A stretch of DNA of 64,000 bases from Halopseudomonas litoralis (GCF_900105005.1 NZ_LT629748.1:1922001-1986000), one strand, 5' to 3'; positions 25,734-35,416 are shown, numbered from the stretch's first letter. Notes: a model not told the origin generated them from the sequence alone. Translations and numbers: made by a program.

Positions 25734-27674
25734 ATGACCAACTGTTGCGGATCTGAACAACCCACCTCTCATCAACTGCCATTATCCACCGGCCAGGCCG
25801 TCTCTCAATCGGACTCAGCTCAACCACACTGGTGGCGCCTGACACTGGCCGGCAGCCTGGCACTGACGGCGGAAGTGCTGCACTTCGGTCACTGGGGCCC
25901 GGAATGGATAGTCGCGGCCATGGCTATCGCCGCCATTGCTCTGTGCGGCCTCGGCATCTATACCAAGGGTTGGGTTTCGTTGAAGAACTTCAATCTCAAT
26001 ATCAATGCATTGATGAGCATTGCGGTAACCGGCGCAGCGCTCATCGGTCAATGGCCCGAAGCGGCCATGGTCATGTTTCTGTTCGCTGTCGCAGAACGCA
26101 TCGAAGCCCGCTCACTCGATCGAGCGAGAAATGCCATTCATGGCCTGCTCAGTCTGGCACCGGAAACAGCCATGGCGCAGCAGTCGGACGGCAGCTGGCA
26201 GGAATGCAGTCTCAGCGAAATTGCGCTGAGCAGTCGCGTCCGCGTGCGCCCCGGTGAGCGCATAGCCTTGGATGGCGAGGTGCTGAAGGGGCATTCCAGC
26301 GTCGATCAGTCCCCCATCACCGGCGAAAGTCTGCCGGTAGAGAAGCGCACCGGTGACATGCTGTTCGCCGGCACCATCAATCAGAACAGCGAACTGGAGT
26401 ACCAGGTCACCGCTCTGGCTGGAAACACCACCCTTGATCGCATCATCCATGCAGTCGAGGAAGCTCAGGGCTTGCGGGCACCTACCCAGCGTTTCGTTGA
26501 TCGCTTCGCACGCATCTACACCCCCGCAGTATTTGCACTGGCACTGGCGGTCGCCGTGTTACCGCCATTGTTGATGGGCGGTGAGTGGCAGGAGTGGATC
26601 TATCGGGCACTGGTTTTGCTGGTGGTTGCCTGCCCCTGTGCACTGGTGATATCGACTCCGGTGAGCATCGTCAGCGGGCTGGCCGCCGCCGCTCGCAAAG
26701 GTATCCTGATCAAGGGCGGTATATACCTGGAGGACGGCCGAAAACTGACTCACCTGGCGCTGGACAAGACCGGAACGCTGACCCATGGCAAACCCGTGCA
26801 GACCGATTTCCAGCCTCTGACCAAGGAGTCGATCGACCAGATCCAGTCCATTGCTGCCAGCCTTGCCCAGCGCTCCGACCATCCGGTTTCCACCGCCCTC
26901 GCCACCCAGGCCGCCGAGCAGGGAGTTCTTCTGTTGGAGGTGGATGACTTCAGCGTTCTGCTCGGCCGTGGCAGCCGCGGCGAAATCAATGGACGGCGCT
27001 ACCATTTAGGTAATCATCAGTTGCTGGAGGAATTGGGGCTTTGCACATCAGCCATTGAAGCCCGTATCGAGCATCTGGAGCGTCAGGGCAAGAGCGTTAT
27101 CATTCTCAGCGAGGAGACCCGCGCCCTTGCACTGTTTGCCGTGGCAGATACGGTCAAGGCCAGCAGCGTTGAAGCCATACGCGAGCTCCATGAACTGGGC
27201 GTCAAGACATTGATGCTGAGCGGCGATAATCAGCCTACCGCCACCGCTATCGGCGCTCTGGTCGGTATCGACGAAGCCAGAGGCAACCTGTTACCAACCG
27301 ACAAGCTCGCCCATATCAAGGCGCTGCAACAGTCAGCACGGATCGGCATGGTCGGCGACGGTATCAATGATGCACCGGCGCTGGCACAGGCAGATATCGG
27401 CTTTGCCATGGGCTCCATCGGTACGGACACCGCCATCGAGACCGCCGATGTGGCGATCATGGATGATGACCTGCGCAGGATCCCGGCGTTTATCCGCCTA
27501 TCCCGACAGACCCATGCGGTGCTGGTGCAGAATATCAGTCTGGCGCTGGGCATCAAGGCGATGTTTCTGGCGCTCACAGTGAGCGGTCACGTAACCATGT
27601 GGATGGCAGTATTTGCCGATATGGGCGTGAGCCTACTGGTTACCTTCAACGGTCTGCGTTTGCTGCGCAAATAG
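25734..27674 (+). CDS. cadA: Heavy-metal translocating P-type ATPase (Cd/Zn/Pb type)
   Basis: A 646-residue P1B-type ATPase that exports divalent soft metals from the cytoplasm. It has about eight membrane segments, the CPC motif in VACPCALVIS, TGES in the actuator domain, DKTGTLT with the phosphorylated Asp344, a DHP motif and GDGINDAPALAQ. It lacks the usual N-terminal CxxC metal-binding domain; only a short CC near the start (MTNCCGS) remains. AAGGAG precedes the start. It is divergent from the CadR-type gene and its 3' end overlaps the convergent efflux gene. Confidence 0.94.
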   Translation: MTNCCGSEQPTSHQLPLSTGQAVSQSDSAQPHWWRLTLAGSLALTAEVLHFGHWGPEWIVAAMAIAAIALCGLGIYTKGWVSLKNFNLNINALMSIAVTGAALIGQWPEAAMVMFLFAVAERIEARSLDRARNAIHGLLSLAPETAMAQQSDGSWQECSLSEIALSSRVRVRPGERIALDGEVLKGHSSVDQSPITGESLPVEKRTGDMLFAGTINQNSELEYQVTALAGNTTLDRIIHAVEEAQGLRAPTQRFVDRFARIYTPAVFALALAVAVLPPLLMGGEWQEWIYRALVLLVVACPCALVISTPVSIVSGLAAAARKGILIKGGIYLEDGRKLTHLALDKTGTLTHGKPVQTDFQPLTKESIDQIQSIAASLAQRSDHPVSTALATQAAEQGVLLLEVDDFSVLLGRGSRGEINGRRYHLGNHQLLEELGLCTSAIEARIEHLERQGKSVIILSEETRALALFAVADTVKASSVEAIRELHELGVKTLMLSGDNQPTATAIGALVGIDEARGNLLPTDKLAHIKALQQSARIGMVGDGINDAPALAQADIGFAMGSIGTDTAIETADVAIMDDDLRRIPAFIRLSRQTHAVLVQNISLALGIKAMFLALTVSGHVTMWMAVFADMGVSLLVTFNGLRLLRK

Positions 27675-28859
27675 CCTGGGGTCGGCTGCCCGCGCGGTCA
27701 CCCGCCGGGCCAGCAGCGCCATGGTAGCCGCGCCGATGCCGCAGAGCGTGATCATACCGGTCATGGGCATCGCCGTGCCGTTATGCAATATGCCAACCAC
27801 AGCAGATACTATCCCGGCGATGGCGAACTGCAGGGTACCCATCAAGGCCGAAGCCACGCCGGCCTGATGCCCGTGCCCCGCCAGCGCACAGGCAGACGAG
27901 TTGGGTAATACCAACGCCAGCAGAAACATGCACATGAACAAGGGGACCAGCAGCGGCCACAACATCGGCGGCTCGAACAACGCCACCACCGACAGCGCTA
28001 TGGTGCTGCACATGAACAACACGGTCGTGGTCTTCAGTACATTGAGCGGCGTACGCCAACGCAGCAGACGGCCATTCAGCTGCGCGGCCAGCACGAACCC
28101 TGCCGAGTTCATACCAAAGAACCAGCCATAGTGCTCGACCGGTACGCCATAGAGCTCGATAAACACAAAAGGCGAACCGGCGATGTAGGCAAACATGCCA
28201 GCCATGGCGATACCGCCAGTCAGCGCATGGAACATGAACTGAGGCTCTTTCAACAACCGACCATAACGTCCCAGAGCGCTGGACAAGGGACTCGGTGGAA
28301 TATCCTTGGACAAGGTTTCCGGCAGACGAAAGAACACCAGAAACCCGAATACCCCGGCAAATACTGCCAGGAAAGCAAAGATCAGCTGCCAGCCGCCCAG
28401 CAGCATCAGCCAGCCACCAGCCAGCGGCGCCAGGATCGGCGCCACGCCCATCACCAGCATCAGCTGGGAGAAAGCTCTGGCTGCCTCGATCGGCGTGCAT
28501 ATATCGCGCACCACCGCCCGGTTTACCACCATACCCGCACAACCACCCAATGCCTGAGCGAAACGCGCTGCGATCAGCCATTCCAGCGTCGGCGCCAATG
28601 CGCAACCGATGGATGCCAGGGTAAACAGGCCCAAGCCGAATAACAGCGGCTTGCGGCGACCGAAACGGTCAGCCAGCGGACCGTAGAACAGCTGCCCCAG
28701 CGCCAAACCGATGAAGTAGGCCGACAGGCTCAACTGAACGTGCTCGGAATCGGTAGCGAAGAACCTTGCAATAGCAGGAAATGCAGGCAGATAGAGGTCG
28801 ATCGCCAAAGGCCCGAAGGCACTGAGGCCACCCAGAATGAGTAATAATCGTAAGGTCAT
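27633..28859 (-). CDS. Bcr/CflA family multidrug efflux MFS transporter
   Basis: Inner-membrane proton-driven exporter of 408 residues with about 12 hydrophobic segments. The MFS loop GPLADRFGRRKPLL lies after TM2, and the ICTPIEAARAFSQLMLVMGVAPILAPLAGG region is typical of the Bcr/CflA group. The start at 28859 (MTLRLLL) begins directly at TM1. The last 13 codons lie inside the 3' end of the convergent metal ATPase gene. Confidence 0.9.
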   Translation of the reverse strand: MTLRLLLILGGLSAFGPLAIDLYLPAFPAIARFFATDSEHVQLSLSAYFIGLALGQLFYGPLADRFGRRKPLLFGLGLFTLASIGCALAPTLEWLIAARFAQALGGCAGMVVNRAVVRDICTPIEAARAFSQLMLVMGVAPILAPLAGGWLMLLGGWQLIFAFLAVFAGVFGFLVFFRLPETLSKDIPPSPLSSALGRYGRLLKEPQFMFHALTGGIAMAGMFAYIAGSPFVFIELYGVPVEHYGWFFGMNSAGFVLAAQLNGRLLRWRTPLNVLKTTTVLFMCSTIALSVVALFEPPMLWPLLVPLFMCMFLLALVLPNSSACALAGHGHQAGVASALMGTLQFAIAGIVSAVVGILHNGTAMPMTGMITLCGIGAATMALLARRVTARAADPRLFAQQTQTVEGNQ

Positions 28860-28974
28860 GTAACGTCCAGAAGCGGGGGCCGAACGACGTGAAGGTCGGC
28901 GCAATCGGACATCATGCCAGATCACGCCGAAATAGATAAACCCTCAGAAAGCGGATGCGACTTGCCAATAGCCC

Positions 28975-29208
28975 CTAGTTTTCGTGCAAACGCACATTCA
29001 ACTGATCCACGATCGGTGCCCATTCAGCATCTTCACGCATTTCCTCCTTGAGAAATCGGGCCTGGGCCGGCGTCCAGAAAGGCGCATCGATCAATTTCAC
29101 GCCCGGTGGCAGGGAATGGCTGGCAAAAAAAGCCTCGATATCCTCCGGTTTGGAAGACAGGCCAAGCTGTTCAAACAGATTACCCAGATCATGGTTCGGC
29201 AATTCCAT
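28975..29208 (-). CDS. DUF2789 family protein
   Basis: A 77-residue protein recognisable as DUF2789: MELPNHDLGNLFEQLGL, then KLIDAPFWTPAQARFLKEE and an AEWAPIVDQLN segment. The family is small, helical and of unknown function, and common in Pseudomonas and relatives. GAGGAG lies just upstream of the chosen ATG at 29208. Confidence 0.9.
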   Translation of the reverse strand: MELPNHDLGNLFEQLGLSSKPEDIEAFFASHSLPPGVKLIDAPFWTPAQARFLKEEMREDAEWAPIVDQLNVRLHEN

Positions 29209-29259
29209 AGATAACTCCTCGTTGCTGGTCACTGTACTAATTAAAGCAGAAGATACGGT

Positions 29260-29427
29260 TCAGGCCCGGCTATCGTTCGGCTTTCGCTGTTTGACAGCCC
29301 CAACATCGGCATGCAGGCCGTTACCTGACTGCTCGCCCTGGCGCGCCCAGGCGATGCCGCGCAGCTGAAAGCAATGCCGGACGCTGGTCTGCCCGCCGGG
29401 CCAAGGCAGCAGGCCTGGCAGGTCCAT
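29260..29427 (-). CDS. Possible small protein (55 aa)
   Basis: A 55-codon frame from ATG 29427 to TGA 29260, beginning MDLPGLLPWPGGQ and ending RKPNDSRA. A strong GAGGT ribosome site lies six bases before the ATG. It is 51 bp upstream of the DUF2789 gene on the same strand. I do not recognise it; it could be a real small gene or a chance frame. The rest of the interval 29209-29550 contains nothing else I can identify. Confidence 0.35.
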   Translation of the reverse strand: MDLPGLLPWPGGQTSVRHCFQLRGIAWARQGEQSGNGLHADVGAVKQRKPNDSRA

Positions 29428-29472
29428 CCGTCACCTCAAGCTTGAAGCCGTGACAGTGGTGCGGGCAAAATA

Positions 29473-29488
29473 CTGTATGCCCACCCAG
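29473..29488 (+). promoter_or_regulatory. Weak LexA-box candidate
   Basis: The 16-mer starting CTGTATGC and ending CCCAG fits the CTG-N10-CAG core of the LexA box, but the right half lacks the ACAG consensus. It is 75 bp upstream of a DinG-type helicase gene, which makes SOS control plausible but unproven. Confidence 0.2.
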
Positions 29489-29562
29489 CCAGAACCCTCA
29501 ACCACTATCGGCCAGCGCCATCACATGCCCGTCGCCGTCTGCCATGTGCAATGGGCCAGTCC

Positions 29563-31872
29563 GTGAATTACCGCATCGCCGTGCGGGCACTGTGCGAATT
29601 CACCGCCCGCGAGGGCGATCTGGACCTGCGCTTCACCCCGGCCCCCAGCGCCCAGGAAGGCATGGCCGGTCACAGAACCGTGGTGTCCCGACGCGGCCCG
29701 GAATACCTGAGTGAGCTCGCCCTGGCCGGCAGTTACCAGGGATTGCTGGTCGCCGGTCGCGCGGATGGTTACGACCCCGCGCTCAATCTGCTGGAGGAAA
29801 TCAAGACCCACCGCGGCGACGTCAAACGCATCCCGCACAATCACCGACTGCTGCACTGGGCCCAGGTGAAGGTCTATGGCTGGCTGCTGTGCGACGAGTA
29901 CCAGCTCGACCAGATTGATCTGGCGGTGGTCTACTACAACGTGCTCAGCCAGCAGGAAACGCCGTTCCGCGAACGCTTCGGCGCGGACGCCCTGCGGCAG
30001 TTCTTCGAGCTGCAATGCAGCCGTTTCCTTGCCTGGGCCGAGCAGGAAACCGATCATCGTCTGGCCCGCGACCTCAGCCTGACTCAGATGCAATTTCCCT
30101 GGCCGACGTTCCGCAAGGGTCAGCGCCAGCTCGCCAACGAGGTATATCGCGCCGCGCGGGACGGGCGCACCCTGATGGCCCAGGCCACCACCGGCATCGG
30201 CAAAACCCTGGGCACCCTCTTTCCTCAGCTCAAGGCGTTTCCCGAACAGCAGCTGGACCGGCTGTTCTTTCTGACCGCCAAGACCCCCGGGCGCCAGCTG
30301 GCGCTGGATGCACTGGCCAGCCTGCGCGCGGAGCAACCGGACATGCCGCTGCGAGTGCTGGAGCATGTGGCTCGCGACAAAGCCTGTGAACACCCGGATC
30401 GAGCCTGTAACGGCGAGTCCTGCCCGCTTGCCAGCGGCTTCTACGACCGCCTGCCGGCAGCCCGTAAGGCCGCACTGGAACGCCGCTGGCTGTCTCGGCA
30501 AGCAGTACGTGACACCGCGCTGACGCATGGCATCTGTCCGTACTATCTGAGTCAGGAGTTGTGCCGCTGGAGCGATATCGTCGTCGCTGACTACAACTAT
30601 TATTTCGACATGACCGCCCTGCTCTACAGCCTGACGGTAGTGAATGACTGGCGCGTGACCCTGCTGGTCGACGAAGCTCACAACCTGATCGAGCGCGGCC
30701 GCGGCATGTACACCGCCGAGCTTGATCAGGGCAACTTCCACGCCTTGCGCAAATCCGCACCCAGCGCCCTGAAATCGCCGCTGGACCGGGTCAACCGCCA
30801 CTGGAATCAACTGCACCGCGATCAGCAGAGCGACTATCAGATCTATCCGGCCATCGCCGACCTGTTCGTGCTCAGCCTGCAGAAGGCTGTCAGCGCCATC
30901 ACCGATCACCTAAGCGATCAACCCGACGGCAACGATGCCGCGCTGCTGCGCTTCTATCTCGACGCCTTGCTGTTCTGCCGGCTCGCCGAACAGCATGGGC
31001 CGCACTCGCTTTTCGATATCACCCGCCGTCAGCTGGGCAGGCGCACCCTATCGACCCTCTGCCTGCGCAATATCGTGCCGGCGCCCTTTCTCCGCGACCG
31101 CTTCACTGTCGCCCACAGCACCACCCTGTTCTCCGCCACCTTGAGCCCGCAGCATTACCACGCAGACTTGCTGGGTCTGCCGCAGGACACGCAATGGTTG
31201 GATGTGGAGTCGCCCTTTAACGCCGAACAACTGCAGGTGCGCTTTGTCAGCAACCTGTCGACCCGCTATCAACACCGCGCCGAGAGTCTGCAGCCAATCA
31301 CGCAGCTGATGGCCCAACAATTCCGCGAACGCCCAGGCAATTACCTGGCGTTTTTCAGCAGCTATGCCTATCTGCAGCAGGTACTGGACACCTTTCGCTC
31401 AGTCTGGCCGGATATCCCGGTGCGCGAACAGTCACGGCAGATGAATGAAGCGCAGCGCGAGGCCTTTCTCGAAGGGTTCACCGAGGATACCCGCTGCATC
31501 GGTTTTGCCGTGCTGGGCGGTGCCTTCGGCGAGGGTATCGACCTGCCGGGTAAACGTCTGGTCGGCGCCTTTATCGCCACCCTCGGCCTGCCCCAGGTCA
31601 ACCCGGTGACCGAGGAAATAAAAACCCGCATGCAGGCCATGTTCGGCAAGGGTTACGATTACGCCTACCTGTATCCGGGCCTGCAGAAGGTAGTACAGGC
31701 GGCAGGGCGGGTGATCCGCACCACCGAGGATCAAGGCGTGGTCTGGTTGCTGGATGACCGCTTCGGTCAGTTGGCGGTACGCCAGCTGTTACCAGGCTGG
31801 TGGCAACCGAAGCGCCATCGCCTGGAGCAACAACCTGCTCCAGACACTATTCAGTCATTGTTTCCAGAGTAA
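29563..31872 (+). CDS. Nuclease-helicase fusion: Cas4-like domain + DinG/XPD-type helicase
   Basis: A 769-residue protein. The N-terminal about 130 residues form a PD-(D/E)XK domain: GRADGY, then the LEEIKTHRGD motif and HWAQVKVYGWLL. The helicase follows, with Walker A ATTGIGKT near residue 210 and a cysteine cluster (KACEHPDRAC, ESCPLAS, GICPY, ELCRW) that should hold an Fe-S cluster. A DEAH box (VDEAHN) and motif VI (QAAGRVIR) complete it. It belongs to superfamily 2 Rad3/XPD-like 5'-3' DNA helicases. Related proteins usually begin close to NYRIAVRALCEF, so I prefer the GTG at 29563 over the ATG at 29551. Confidence 0.88.
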   Translation: MNYRIAVRALCEFTAREGDLDLRFTPAPSAQEGMAGHRTVVSRRGPEYLSELALAGSYQGLLVAGRADGYDPALNLLEEIKTHRGDVKRIPHNHRLLHWAQVKVYGWLLCDEYQLDQIDLAVVYYNVLSQQETPFRERFGADALRQFFELQCSRFLAWAEQETDHRLARDLSLTQMQFPWPTFRKGQRQLANEVYRAARDGRTLMAQATTGIGKTLGTLFPQLKAFPEQQLDRLFFLTAKTPGRQLALDALASLRAEQPDMPLRVLEHVARDKACEHPDRACNGESCPLASGFYDRLPAARKAALERRWLSRQAVRDTALTHGICPYYLSQELCRWSDIVVADYNYYFDMTALLYSLTVVNDWRVTLLVDEAHNLIERGRGMYTAELDQGNFHALRKSAPSALKSPLDRVNRHWNQLHRDQQSDYQIYPAIADLFVLSLQKAVSAITDHLSDQPDGNDAALLRFYLDALLFCRLAEQHGPHSLFDITRRQLGRRTLSTLCLRNIVPAPFLRDRFTVAHSTTLFSATLSPQHYHADLLGLPQDTQWLDVESPFNAEQLQVRFVSNLSTRYQHRAESLQPITQLMAQQFRERPGNYLAFFSSYAYLQQVLDTFRSVWPDIPVREQSRQMNEAQREAFLEGFTEDTRCIGFAVLGGAFGEGIDLPGKRLVGAFIATLGLPQVNPVTEEIKTRMQAMFGKGYDYAYLYPGLQKVVQAAGRVIRTTEDQGVVWLLDDRFGQLAVRQLLPGWWQPKRHRLEQQPAPDTIQSLFPE

Positions 31873-31944
31873 GCATCAGCCCTCCTACTGAAGCGTTACT
31901 GTTCTTATAGATGGCGGCGTGTTCGCGATTCGGTACTGGCCACA

Positions 31945-31970
31945 AAAAAGGGCATCCGAGGATGCCCTTA
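31945..31970 (-). terminator. Rho-independent terminator of the DUF1302-DUF1329 operon
   Basis: Read on the minus strand, GGGCATCC and GGATGCCC form a stem with a short loop followed by TTTTTT. It lies 27 bp after the DUF1329 stop. It may also stop readthrough from the helicase gene on the other strand, where the tail is weaker. Confidence 0.85.
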
Positions 31971-31996
31971 AACCTAAACGTACAGCTACAAACGGA

Positions 31997-33373
31997 TTAA
32001 CGCACGCCTGACGCCCTCAGCGCTGCTGGGGTGAATTGGTTGTAGGTTGGTGGAGTGCCGCCGTACTGCGGTGCGGAGGCTTCTTCGGTGTACATACCCA
32101 GCGCGATATACCGGCCGGCCATCAGGTCGTACAGTGTTTCGAGGGTATAACCCGGAATCTTGTTCTTGTAGTTGAAGGCGATATGGCCTTCGCCTACGCG
32201 CCACAAGGTTCCGCGGCCGTCGTAATGATCCGCCAGACCGATTTGCCAGGAGTCCTCATCAACGAAGAAGTTACGCTGCGCATAGATGTGCCGCTGCCCT
32301 TGCTTCACGTTACCCTGGACTTCCCAGACACGGTGCAACTCGAAACGGGTGTGCTCGGGGTTGATGTGGCCAGCTTTCAATACATCTTCATACTTCAGGC
32401 CGGGCTCGGACAGCTTGCCGGCGTTGTATGGCAGGTACACTTCCTTCTTGCCGATCAGCTTCCAGTCGTAACGGTCAGGTGCACCGTTATACATGGAGAA
32501 GTTATCCGAGGTACGCATACCATCCGAGGCGGTACCCGGACCATCGTAGGCCACCTGCGGCGCGCGGCGTACACGACGCTGCCCAGCGTTGTATACCCAG
32601 GCCATACGCGGTTCTTTCAATTGGTCGAGGCTATCGTGCACCAGCAGTACGTTACCGGCCAGTCGAGAAGGCGCATTCACCCGCTGCTTGAAGAACAACA
32701 GTGTGTTAGGCATGGTCGATGCATCGATATCAGGCATCAGGTTCGGGTAGCCTACTTCCTCTTCCAGCTTGATCAGAGTGAAGGAACCATTGGTTTGCGG
32801 CATGGCCTGCATGTACCAGCGATGCACGTTCATGCGATAGCGGGTCATGTGGTTCCAGACAACTTCTGCCCCTGACTTTGGAATCGGAAAGGCAAAGGAA
32901 GCGCCAGCAGCAACGTTCTCGATGCCATCGCCGCCATTCACCAACCTGGCCTGACCGGCAGTCGCCTTGACCTGGTCGTAGACCTCCTGCGGGAAACCGA
33001 TGGAACGCTTGGTCTCATACACGGGCATCCGGAATGTTTCGGGGTAGCGTTCGAACATCGCCGCCTGACCCGGTGTCAACTTGTCCTTGTACTGCTGATA
33101 ATTCTGGGCCGTGATGACAAACTCCGGCTGATCCCCCTTGTATGGGTTTTCCAGGAAGTTATTGTCCAAAGACCTGCCAGCATCGGTTGGCAGACCACCA
33201 GTCCATTCAGGAATGGTGCCCTCGGCATTCCCCGCCTTCTCAGCCCCGATCGGTGTCAGGCTGTTGCCCAACTGGTCGATTTCGGACTGGGTAAGACTTT
33301 GTGCTGCAACGCCAGTGGCGATCAAGCTGAGCGCCAGGCCGCAGGCACCGATTATTGTTTTCTGCATATGCAT
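31997..33373 (-). CDS. DUF1329 exported protein
   Basis: A 458-residue protein with a signal peptide ending near VAAQSLT. The body matches the DUF1329 family: LTPIGAEKAGN near the N-terminus, then VWNHMTRYRMNVHRWYMQ and HIYAQRNFFVDEDSW. It is predicted to be periplasmic with a lipoprotein-carrier-like beta fold. DUF1329 and DUF1302 genes are commonly paired and are thought to move a hydrophobic ligand across the envelope, often beside RND-type pumps or fatty-acid genes. The start at 33373 has GGAG six bases upstream. Confidence 0.9.
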   Translation of the reverse strand: MHMQKTIIGACGLALSLIATGVAAQSLTQSEIDQLGNSLTPIGAEKAGNAEGTIPEWTGGLPTDAGRSLDNNFLENPYKGDQPEFVITAQNYQQYKDKLTPGQAAMFERYPETFRMPVYETKRSIGFPQEVYDQVKATAGQARLVNGGDGIENVAAGASFAFPIPKSGAEVVWNHMTRYRMNVHRWYMQAMPQTNGSFTLIKLEEEVGYPNLMPDIDASTMPNTLLFFKQRVNAPSRLAGNVLLVHDSLDQLKEPRMAWVYNAGQRRVRRAPQVAYDGPGTASDGMRTSDNFSMYNGAPDRYDWKLIGKKEVYLPYNAGKLSEPGLKYEDVLKAGHINPEHTRFELHRVWEVQGNVKQGQRHIYAQRNFFVDEDSWQIGLADHYDGRGTLWRVGEGHIAFNYKNKIPGYTLETLYDLMAGRYIALGMYTEEASAPQYGGTPPTYNQFTPAALRASGVR

Positions 33374-33392
33374 GTTCTTCTCCATAGCCTGC

Positions 33393-35237
33393 TTAGAAAC
33401 TTACGCCGACGCTGACGGCGGCAAAATCACGATCAACCAGCGTGTTGTACTTGCCATCAAAGAAGTTGGTGTAACTCAGGCTCGCGTTGTACTTGTTGGC
33501 GTAGTCGGCATTCACACCGATGCTGACTGACTTGGCATTTTCCGTAAAGTTGGGGCCATAACCTTCTACGTCATGCGAGAAAGCCATGTTCGGCGTCAGG
33601 TTGATGCCAGCAAATACGTTGCTGTAATCCAGTGACGCGCGCATACGATATCCCCACGAGAAGTCAGTGAAGAAGCCATCGTTTTCACACCAGCTGCCTG
33701 CGCGAGGGGACTCCCCGGCAGCGCCCGAGTTGGACGAGCATGTGCCGTCAGCCCAAGGGCTCTGACCGAACAGTGAATCGCGACCGTATTTGGTTTCACC
33801 ATTGCCGCTACCGATTCCGCTGATGTAGTTCGCACCTACTTCACCGATCAACGCAAGGCGACTGGCGCCCAGAATACGATCGACAAAGTGCACGGCACTC
33901 ATCGAGGCCTGCCAGAACTCCTTGCGATCATAACCCTGGATGTAATCACCAGGTGCCCAAGGATTACCTCTGTGGGTGTTGTCGCCAGGAGCCAATGTGT
34001 CGCTGAGCGCAGTACGACTCATATCGCCACTATTGATCTGTATCGGCATATTCGGCCTGTAGCTCAACTCACCAGCGACGGACACACCACCAATATCGGT
34101 ACCAAAGCTGACGCCGTACAAACGGATATCTTCGGGATATTCAAAGAAGTAACCAGCGGCACCCAGCGCGCCATCGATCCCGACAACTTCCGGCTGCCCA
34201 AGCGCTCCCAGGCCACCCTTGATGTTCGAGTACAAAGGGTTACGGCTGTGATAGTTCATGGCGTAAAAGCCGAACTCGGTATTGTTCAGCTCAGGCACGA
34301 ACCAGCGGAACGCCACACCGAACTGCCCGCTATCGCTAGCTTCTTTATCTTTCCTGGCTCGAACGATGTAAGAGGCATAGGTACCGAGTAGCGGATGAAC
34401 GAACCCTTCCGTGAGGTCAGGGTCTCCCTGAGGCAAATCCAACCCTGACCAGATCAGGCGATCAGTACACCCACGGCCCACCACATCAGACGTCGAGAAG
34501 AAAGTACCGCAGTTATCCGCTACCGTGCCGTGCCACTTGAGCTGGTAGAACGCCTCCATGCTCAGGTTTTCAGTCAGACCCTGCGAGAAATACAGCATCT
34601 CGACAGGCTGCAGACCTTCCTTCAGCTCGGCACCCGGCCGGCGAAATGCAGAAGCATCGATGGGGTTGATCGAGTTGATACCGTTCTGGATGAAGACACC
34701 CTCGCCCCAGCTGACTACCTGACGACCCAGACGGACGTTGCCTGGATTATTGCCGATCGAGTAGTTGTGGTAAACGAAGGCATCAAGCAACTGGATCCCA
34801 GCGCCTTTCTGCAGAGGATGGCGGCCGGAGTCGTCGATATCATAGAAACGCTGACTGCCGTCCTTGGTTTCGAAATCGTACCAATAGTTACCACGGATAA
34901 AGGCACCTGAATCGCCGTAGCGCAATTCCAGATCGTGGGAGCCCTTGAAGATCTTGGAAAACACATCCCCCTTTTCATAGTTCAGACGGCCATCATCAGA
35001 GGTACGTGCAGCAGCCTCACCGCCTTGGTTCTCACCGTCGATTTCGGTCAGCGTATGAATAAACCGCTTGTCCGGATTGGCGGTCGACATGCTCGCACCA
35101 ATGGAGAGCTGTGAGTCGAACTGTCCTTGTATCTCACCGATATTGAAGGTCGCTGCATTTGCCGAGCCTGTGAAGCTTGCGAGCCCGATTGCCAGGGGCA
35201 ACGCGGCCAACGCCCAAGCATGCTTTGTTTTTGTCAT
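33393..35237 (-). CDS. DUF1302 outer-membrane beta-barrel-like protein
   Basis: A 614-residue protein with a signal peptide (LAALPLAIGLASFTGSANA). The DUF1302 pattern is visible in VRLGRQVVSWGEG, GINSINPIDASAFRRPGAELKEG and many alternating aromatic strands. The C-terminus is aromatic (AVSVGVSF), as in outer-membrane barrels. It is upstream of DUF1329 by 19 bp, and GGAG lies seven bases before the ATG. The pair is probably regulated by the divergent AraC-family gene, by context only. Confidence 0.9.
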   Translation of the reverse strand: MTKTKHAWALAALPLAIGLASFTGSANAATFNIGEIQGQFDSQLSIGASMSTANPDKRFIHTLTEIDGENQGGEAAARTSDDGRLNYEKGDVFSKIFKGSHDLELRYGDSGAFIRGNYWYDFETKDGSQRFYDIDDSGRHPLQKGAGIQLLDAFVYHNYSIGNNPGNVRLGRQVVSWGEGVFIQNGINSINPIDASAFRRPGAELKEGLQPVEMLYFSQGLTENLSMEAFYQLKWHGTVADNCGTFFSTSDVVGRGCTDRLIWSGLDLPQGDPDLTEGFVHPLLGTYASYIVRARKDKEASDSGQFGVAFRWFVPELNNTEFGFYAMNYHSRNPLYSNIKGGLGALGQPEVVGIDGALGAAGYFFEYPEDIRLYGVSFGTDIGGVSVAGELSYRPNMPIQINSGDMSRTALSDTLAPGDNTHRGNPWAPGDYIQGYDRKEFWQASMSAVHFVDRILGASRLALIGEVGANYISGIGSGNGETKYGRDSLFGQSPWADGTCSSNSGAAGESPRAGSWCENDGFFTDFSWGYRMRASLDYSNVFAGINLTPNMAFSHDVEGYGPNFTENAKSVSIGVNADYANKYNASLSYTNFFDGKYNTLVDRDFAAVSVGVSF

Positions 35238-35416
35238 TGTGCTGCTCCGTTAGTTAGATCCATACCAGCGGGCTATGCGGAACCCGAAGGTCGGAATCAA
35301 GTCTGTCACGGCGCGCCGACCCGATTTGTCTGATTCGGACCAATACCTTGGCCCCCGAGGACATTCAGCTAATGAATGTGATCAATTTCCCATCAGGAAT
35401 AGTCTGTTGTGATTTT

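Noticed and set aside
29521..30909. 462-codon frame on the minus strand
   Set aside because: Antisense to the nuclease-helicase gene, whose motifs are clear.
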